A stretch of DNA of 64,000 nt from Altericroceibacterium spongiae (GTDB lineage: Bacteria > Pseudomonadota > Alphaproteobacteria > Sphingomonadales > Sphingomonadaceae). The notes below the pieces were generated by a model. That model was given only the letters and a program-made list of their open reading frames with translations. It was not told the DNA's origin and ran no database searches. Below are positions 60,769 to 64,000 of this stretch, in pieces. The stretch spans positions 124,001 through 188,000 of the forward strand of contig NZ_RAPF01000005.1 in assembly GCF_003610805.1 (NCBI RefSeq). Direction: 5' to 3'. The first letter of the stretch is position 1, and each line of letters starts with the position of its first letter. The position numbers were made by a program, and so were the translations under genes.

Positions 60769-61557
60769 CTAGCCCCAGCGATTGATTTCCGGACCGGGTG
60801 CAAAAGCATGGGCCGGATTGTCCGTGGTGGCACGGGCAAGCGCCTTTTGTACGCTCGGACGGGCTTCCAGACGTTCCATCCATGCAGAACAATGTGTTTT
60901 CCCCGTAAAGGCGGAAGCCTCCAGTTCAGCCATTGGACGCAGCCAGGCATAGGTTTCGAGGTCGGCGATCGAGAAGTCACCCATTAGCCAGTCGCGGCCA
61001 TCAGCAAGTTTGTCTTCGACCCGTTCGACGAACTGGGCAACTTTGGCCTTGCTGTCTTCCAGCTTGGCGGCATCCACCACATCGTCGCGCAGATCTTGCC
61101 AGCGTGCCCGCAAGTCCTCACTGAAAATACTGTCGATGATAGCAGAAAAGCTGTCCTCATCCATCGCTGTGACGACCTTTTGGGAATAGGCCATATTACC
61201 GAGATAAGCGACGGCCGGCGCCAGCCTTTCGGTTGTCTGGCGACACCACATCATCATTTCCCAATGCGCATAGGCATCGCTCGGTTGTAAGCCGCATCCC
61301 CCGGCACAATCGTCGAAATATTGCGCAAGGAACACAGCCTCGCTCATGGTCTCACCATCCTTGAGCAGAACCGGACCTTCGCCTTCCACAGCCATATCGC
61401 TGGCAAGTGTCTGTGCAGCACCTTCGATTCTGTGGCGTTCGCCTCTCAGGAAATCGATGTGGCGGCATTCAATGTCGAGTCCGCTTTCGACGAGCGCGGC
61501 CAGAACGCTGAGCGATGGGCCATTAGGTTCGCCGTGATAAAGAATCTCCGCTGCCAT
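60769..61557 (-). CDS. GST-family protein, divergent partner of the beta-etherase-like GST
   Basis: A 262-residue glutathione transferase. The thioredoxin-fold start is YHGEPNGPSLSVLAALVESG with a possible GSH-site Ser13; where most GSTs have a Glu-Ser pair for the GSH gamma-glutamyl group it has MSEAVFL (Ser replaced by Ala). The C-terminal domain has DWLMGDFSIADLETYAWL. Its ATG overlaps the stop of the next GST gene by one base. Heterodimeric beta-etherase BaeAB of Novosphingobium is encoded by two adjacent GST genes; this could be the less catalytic half of such a pair. Confidence 0.75.
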   Translation of the reverse strand: MAAEILYHGEPNGPSLSVLAALVESGLDIECRHIDFLRGERHRIEGAAQTLASDMAVEGEGPVLLKDGETMSEAVFLAQYFDDCAGGCGLQPSDAYAHWEMMMWCRQTTERLAPAVAYLGNMAYSQKVVTAMDEDSFSAIIDSIFSEDLRARWQDLRDDVVDAAKLEDSKAKVAQFVERVEDKLADGRDWLMGDFSIADLETYAWLRPMAELEASAFTGKTHCSAWMERLEARPSVQKALARATTDNPAHAFAPGPEINRWG

Positions 61558-62321
61558 CAGATGTCCTCCATGATCAGGCTGTAACGATGGGCGAGATCAG
61601 TTTTGCCCATTTTCCAGGTCTCCTGCACCGCCGGGCGCAGATAAACGGTTTTGAGCCAGCGCATGATGTTAGGGGTACGTTCTTTGCTGGCCACATCGGG
61701 ATGGGACAGAGGCAGAGAGTAAGTAGAATTGAAGATATTGATGTCAGCTAGCGAATAGAAATTGCTGCCGACATATTCGTGGCGGCCAAGCTCTTCTTCC
61801 AGGCGATCGATTCCAAAGCCAACCCGACGCTTACTTTCTGCAAGTTCTTCTTCGCCGAATTGCCCGAACATGGCTTTGCGCCATGCCCGGCGGCGCTCGG
61901 GAAGAGGAATCCGTTCGATCAGCGCTTCCAGCTCTTCTTTTGGTTTCTTGCGGACCATCGGCCCGACAAAAACGCTCCAGCCGATCATCGAAAAGCTCGG
62001 CCCCAGCCACTGATCCATGAACTTCATCCACCAGCGGATGCGCCACCGATCCTGTGGATCGGCTGGCATAAGATCTGGTCCGGCAAATTCCTCATTCACA
62101 TATTCCATGATCGCAGTGCTTTCGGTGAGTACGCGATCACCATGCGTCATGGCGGGAATCGTTCCTTGCGGATTGATAGCCAGATAGTCGGGTTTGTGCT
62201 GGTCGAATTCCAGCATATTGATGTAATGCGACTGAAAGGAAACGCCCTTTTCCATCAGAGCCAGCATGGGCTTCCCTGAATTGGCGTTCGGCTCCCAGTG
62301 ATAGAGCGTGACCTCTGCCAT
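61557..62321 (-). CDS. Beta-etherase-like glutathione transferase (LigF/Bae-like)
   Basis: A 254-residue GST resembling LigF: YHWEPNANSGKPMLALMEKGVSFQSHYINMLEFDQH parallels LigF, with Ser15 at the position of the LigF GSH serine, INPQGTIPAMTHGDRVLTESTAIMEYV carries the Glu-Ser motif, and the helical part has RWWMKFMDQWLGPSFSMIGWS and YSLADINIF. Sphingomonad enzymes of this group cleave the beta-aryl ether of alpha-keto lignin dimers with glutathione. It is first in the operon GST-GST-amidohydrolase and divergent from a MetE-like gene. Stereopreference cannot be told. Confidence 0.8.
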   Translation of the reverse strand: MAEVTLYHWEPNANSGKPMLALMEKGVSFQSHYINMLEFDQHKPDYLAINPQGTIPAMTHGDRVLTESTAIMEYVNEEFAGPDLMPADPQDRWRIRWWMKFMDQWLGPSFSMIGWSVFVGPMVRKKPKEELEALIERIPLPERRRAWRKAMFGQFGEEELAESKRRVGFGIDRLEEELGRHEYVGSNFYSLADINIFNSTYSLPLSHPDVASKERTPNIMRWLKTVYLRPAVQETWKMGKTDLAHRYSLIMEDI

Positions 62322-62483
62322 GATCTCTCCCCGTTTGCAGCCTCTTTGGCGGGCCGCACTTTGTAAGTTCTACCTACAATTGGAGGGGGCTGTCGGTCAA
62401 GCTGAAGGCTTTTCTTGTGGGGAAGCAAGACTTTTCACCATTGAGATGAAGCGCGCCTTATACCATAGGCGGGTAAGACGATT

Positions 62484-62499
62484 ATTCGCCTATATGAAA
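62484..62499 (+). promoter_or_regulatory. Motif B operator candidate, GST/MetE-like promoter region
   Basis: ATTCGCCTATATGAAA, 12 of 16 identical to the site at 17349 with the same CTAT centre. It ends 13 bp before the MetE-like start, touching the ribosome site. CGCCTAT within it also pairs with ATAGGCG at 62465-62471, a possible degenerate second copy. Confidence 0.55.
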
Positions 62500-62512
62500 A
62501 AGGAGCGCTATT

Positions 62513-63613
62513 GTGCCCAATCAACTCCCTTCACGCGCCGATCATGTCGGTTCTTTTCTGCGCCCGAAAAAGCTCATGGAAGCACGGGAAGCGCAGATTG
62601 CTCGTGATGAGCTGCGCGACATAGAGGATGAAGCGATTGCCGAATTGGTAAAGTGGCAGGAGAATCTCGGTCTCAAGGCTATTACCGACGGGGAATATCG
62701 CCGTTTTTTCTTCCATACCGATTTCCTTCTGCAACTTGAGGGTGTGGTGGAAGAAGGCGGCATGGAAGTGGCCTTCAAGAACGATACCGGCAAGGATGTC
62801 CGTTTTGCCCCGCCGCGTATGGTGGTGAATGGCAAGATCCGCCACAGCCATCCGATTCAGAAGGCTGATTACGACTATCTTGCCAGTGTCACCAGCGAGA
62901 CGCCCAAAGTGGCCATTCCGTCACCGACCATGTTGCATTTCCGCGCTGGCCGCGAAGGGATTCCGAAGGATGTCTATCCTGAAATGGAAGAGTTCTACGA
63001 GGACATTGCGGCAGCTTATCGCGCTGAAGTGGCAAGTCTGGCAGAAGCGGGTTGCCGCTATCTTCAGTTCGACGATACCAATCTGGCCTATCTGTGCGAC
63101 GACAAACAGCGTGAAAATGCACGTGCCAGGGGTATGGACCCGAACGATGTGCCGCGTGACTATGCGAAGCTTATTAATGCCAGTTTTCGCGATGCTCCGG
63201 CGGATATGCTTAAGGCAATCCATCTTTGCCGCGGGAACTTCCGTTCATCCTATGCTGCGGAAGGCGGGTATGAGCCGGTCGCAGATATCATGTTCAACGA
63301 ACTCGATATCGACGCCTTCTTCCTTGAATATGACGATCCGCGCTCGGGCGACTTTGCACCACTTCGGTTTCTGCCTAAAGGCAAGACCGTGGTTCTTGGT
63401 CTCGTTACTACCAAGCTGGGTGACCTGGAAACGAAAGACCATATTAAACGGCGGATCGAGGAAGCGGCCAAATTCGCACCGCTCGATCAGCTGGCTCTCA
63501 GCCCGCAATGCGGCTTTTCCTCTACCGTTCACGGCAACGATATTTCGGTGGAGCAGCAGGCGGATAAAATCCGGCTGGTGGTTGAAGTGGCTGAAGAGGT
63601 CTGGGGAAGCTGA
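62513..63613 (+). CDS. MetE-like zinc protein next to the GST pair
   Basis: A 366-residue MetE C-terminal-domain protein, GTG start with AAAAAGGAG upstream. It opens SRADHVGSFLRP, and the zinc site is His237 and Cys239 (IHLCRGN), Glu272 (FLEYDDPRSG) and Cys333 (SPQCGFSST). It differs much from the copy at 24780 and belongs to the branch with RYLQFDDTNLAYLCD. Divergent to two GST genes and carrying motif B, it may transfer a methyl from 5-methyl-THF or work on a thioether, like epoxyalkane:CoM transferase. The substrate is unknown. Confidence 0.8.
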   Translation: MPNQLPSRADHVGSFLRPKKLMEAREAQIARDELRDIEDEAIAELVKWQENLGLKAITDGEYRRFFFHTDFLLQLEGVVEEGGMEVAFKNDTGKDVRFAPPRMVVNGKIRHSHPIQKADYDYLASVTSETPKVAIPSPTMLHFRAGREGIPKDVYPEMEEFYEDIAAAYRAEVASLAEAGCRYLQFDDTNLAYLCDDKQRENARARGMDPNDVPRDYAKLINASFRDAPADMLKAIHLCRGNFRSSYAAEGGYEPVADIMFNELDIDAFFLEYDDPRSGDFAPLRFLPKGKTVVLGLVTTKLGDLETKDHIKRRIEEAAKFAPLDQLALSPQCGFSSTVHGNDISVEQQADKIRLVVEVAEEVWGS

Positions 63614-63643
63614 TTGCACCTCTTTTGGGCTTTCGCAATATGT

Positions 63644-63673
63644 AAAAAGGGCGGCTCTGCGGAGCCGCCCTTT
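63644..63673. terminator. Bidirectional intrinsic terminator
   Basis: AAAGGGCGGCTC (63646-63657) and GAGCCGCCCTTT (63662-63673), 4-base loop, flanked by an A-run. It separates the convergent MetE-like and TonB receptor genes. Confidence 0.92.
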
Positions 63674-63696
63674 CCGTATCACGGATGAGATATGCC

Positions 63697-64000
63697 TTAG
63701 AATTCCTTGCGGATAGACAGACGCCATTCGCGCGGGCGGCCAACCTGAGTGTAGGCCGTGCGAGCAAAGTTGTAGACAGAATCGAAGCGTGAGGTCGTAT
63801 AGTACTTGTCGAACAGATTAGTCAGTTCGAGAGCAACAGACAGATCACGATCCGCATTGCGATAGGTCAGGCGGGCATTGGCCAGTGTGTAAGCCTTGTA
63901 ATATTCATAATCGGTGCTGACGACATCCAGCGCATGGCCGTGGAATTCACGGCCACGATGCGAAATATCGATACGCGGTGTGATGGATCCGGTATCGCCG
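63697..64000 (-). CDS. TonB-dependent receptor, C-terminal part (runs off right edge)
   Basis: Reverse-strand frame of about 100 codons closed by TAA at 63697-63699. It ends with LELTNLFDKYY, TSRFDSVYNFARTAYTQVGRPREW and a final RKEF, the barrel-closing strand pattern of TonB-dependent receptors (NLFD-Y motif and terminal Phe). Position beside beta-etherase-like genes suggests a lignin-fragment or aromatic cargo, an inference from place only. The plug and most of the barrel lie beyond the window. Confidence 0.85.
   Translation of the reverse strand, partial: GDTGSITPRIDISHRGREFHGHALDVVSTDYEYYKAYTLANARLTYRNADRDLSVALELTNLFDKYYTTSRFDSVYNFARTAYTQVGRPREWRLSIRKEF

Noticed and set aside
1-64000. 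CRISPR arrays, insertion sequences, toxin-antitoxin or defence systems
   Set aside because: Reading both strands I found no regularly spaced repeats, transposase or nuclease genes that would support one.

Overview
The window looks like a chromosomal segment of a sphingomonad (Alphaproteobacteria, Sphingomonadales). Grounds: the alphaproteobacterial set NdufA12-like, DUF2155 and RecX; the order tRNA-Trp, secE, nusG; two TonB-dependent receptors; and a large set of lignin-aromatic genes of the kind known from Sphingobium sp. SYK-6 and Novosphingobium aromaticivorans. No integrase, transposase, plasmid or CRISPR feature was seen.

Layout. 1-11.8 kb: housekeeping and envelope genes (partial heme oxygenase, DUF2721, OmpA-like, PHA-system/XpaC-like/TelA trio, DUF389, phosphoesterase, fatty acyl-AMP ligase, RecX, DUF192, NdufA12-like, DUF2155, Aat). 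11.9-15.0 kb: tRNA-Trp(CCA), a 49-residue protein, an AGCS symporter, secE and nusG, closed by a strong terminator. 15.1-26.7 kb: a tetrahydrofolate (THF)-dependent O-demethylase (LigM/DesA family) divergent from metF-purU-folD, a CinA-like gene, the operon GMC oxidoreductase-NTF2-SDR-DUF3237, and a MetE-like gene coupled to an IclR regulator. 26.7-31.5 kb: Na+/Ca2+ antiporter, NhaA, an OxyR-like regulator, then rplK-rplA, which are thus about 15 kb from nusG. 31.5-45.5 kb: DoxX, lignostilbene dioxygenase-like enzyme, MarR regulator, several NTF2-fold proteins, aromatic-acid MFS transporter, SDR, a p-cresol-methylhydroxylase-type flavocytochrome pair, NmrA-like protein, aldehyde dehydrogenase and a TonB receptor. 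45.7-59.7 kb: an exopolysaccharide locus. 59.8-64 kb: amidohydrolase, two adjacent beta-etherase-like GSTs, a second MetE-like gene and the end of another TonB receptor.

How the genes may work together (inference from families and context): dimeric lignin fragments enter through the TonB receptors. Side chains are oxidised or removed (GMC/SDR/DUF3237, NTF2-fold proteins, flavocytochrome), stilbenes are cleaved by the dioxygenase, and beta-ethers are opened by the GST pair. The released aldehydes are oxidised by the aldehyde dehydrogenase. Methoxyl groups are passed to THF by the LigM-like enzyme, and MetF, FolD and PurU recycle 5-methyl-THF to THF and formate. Two zinc-site MetE-like proteins may use methyl-THF or alkylate a thiol.

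The most notable observation is two families of palindromic intergenic sites. Motif A (TAACGnnyGTTA followed by nrGTTnAAG) occurs in front of the GMC operon, the dioxygenase/MarR pair, the SDR-flavocytochrome operon and the NTF2/NmrA pair. Motif B (wTTCryCTATryGAAw) occurs in the three divergent promoter regions of O-demethylase/metF, GMC/metE-like-iclR and GST/metE-like. They look like operators of two interlocking regulons, plausibly those of the encoded MarR and IclR regulators.
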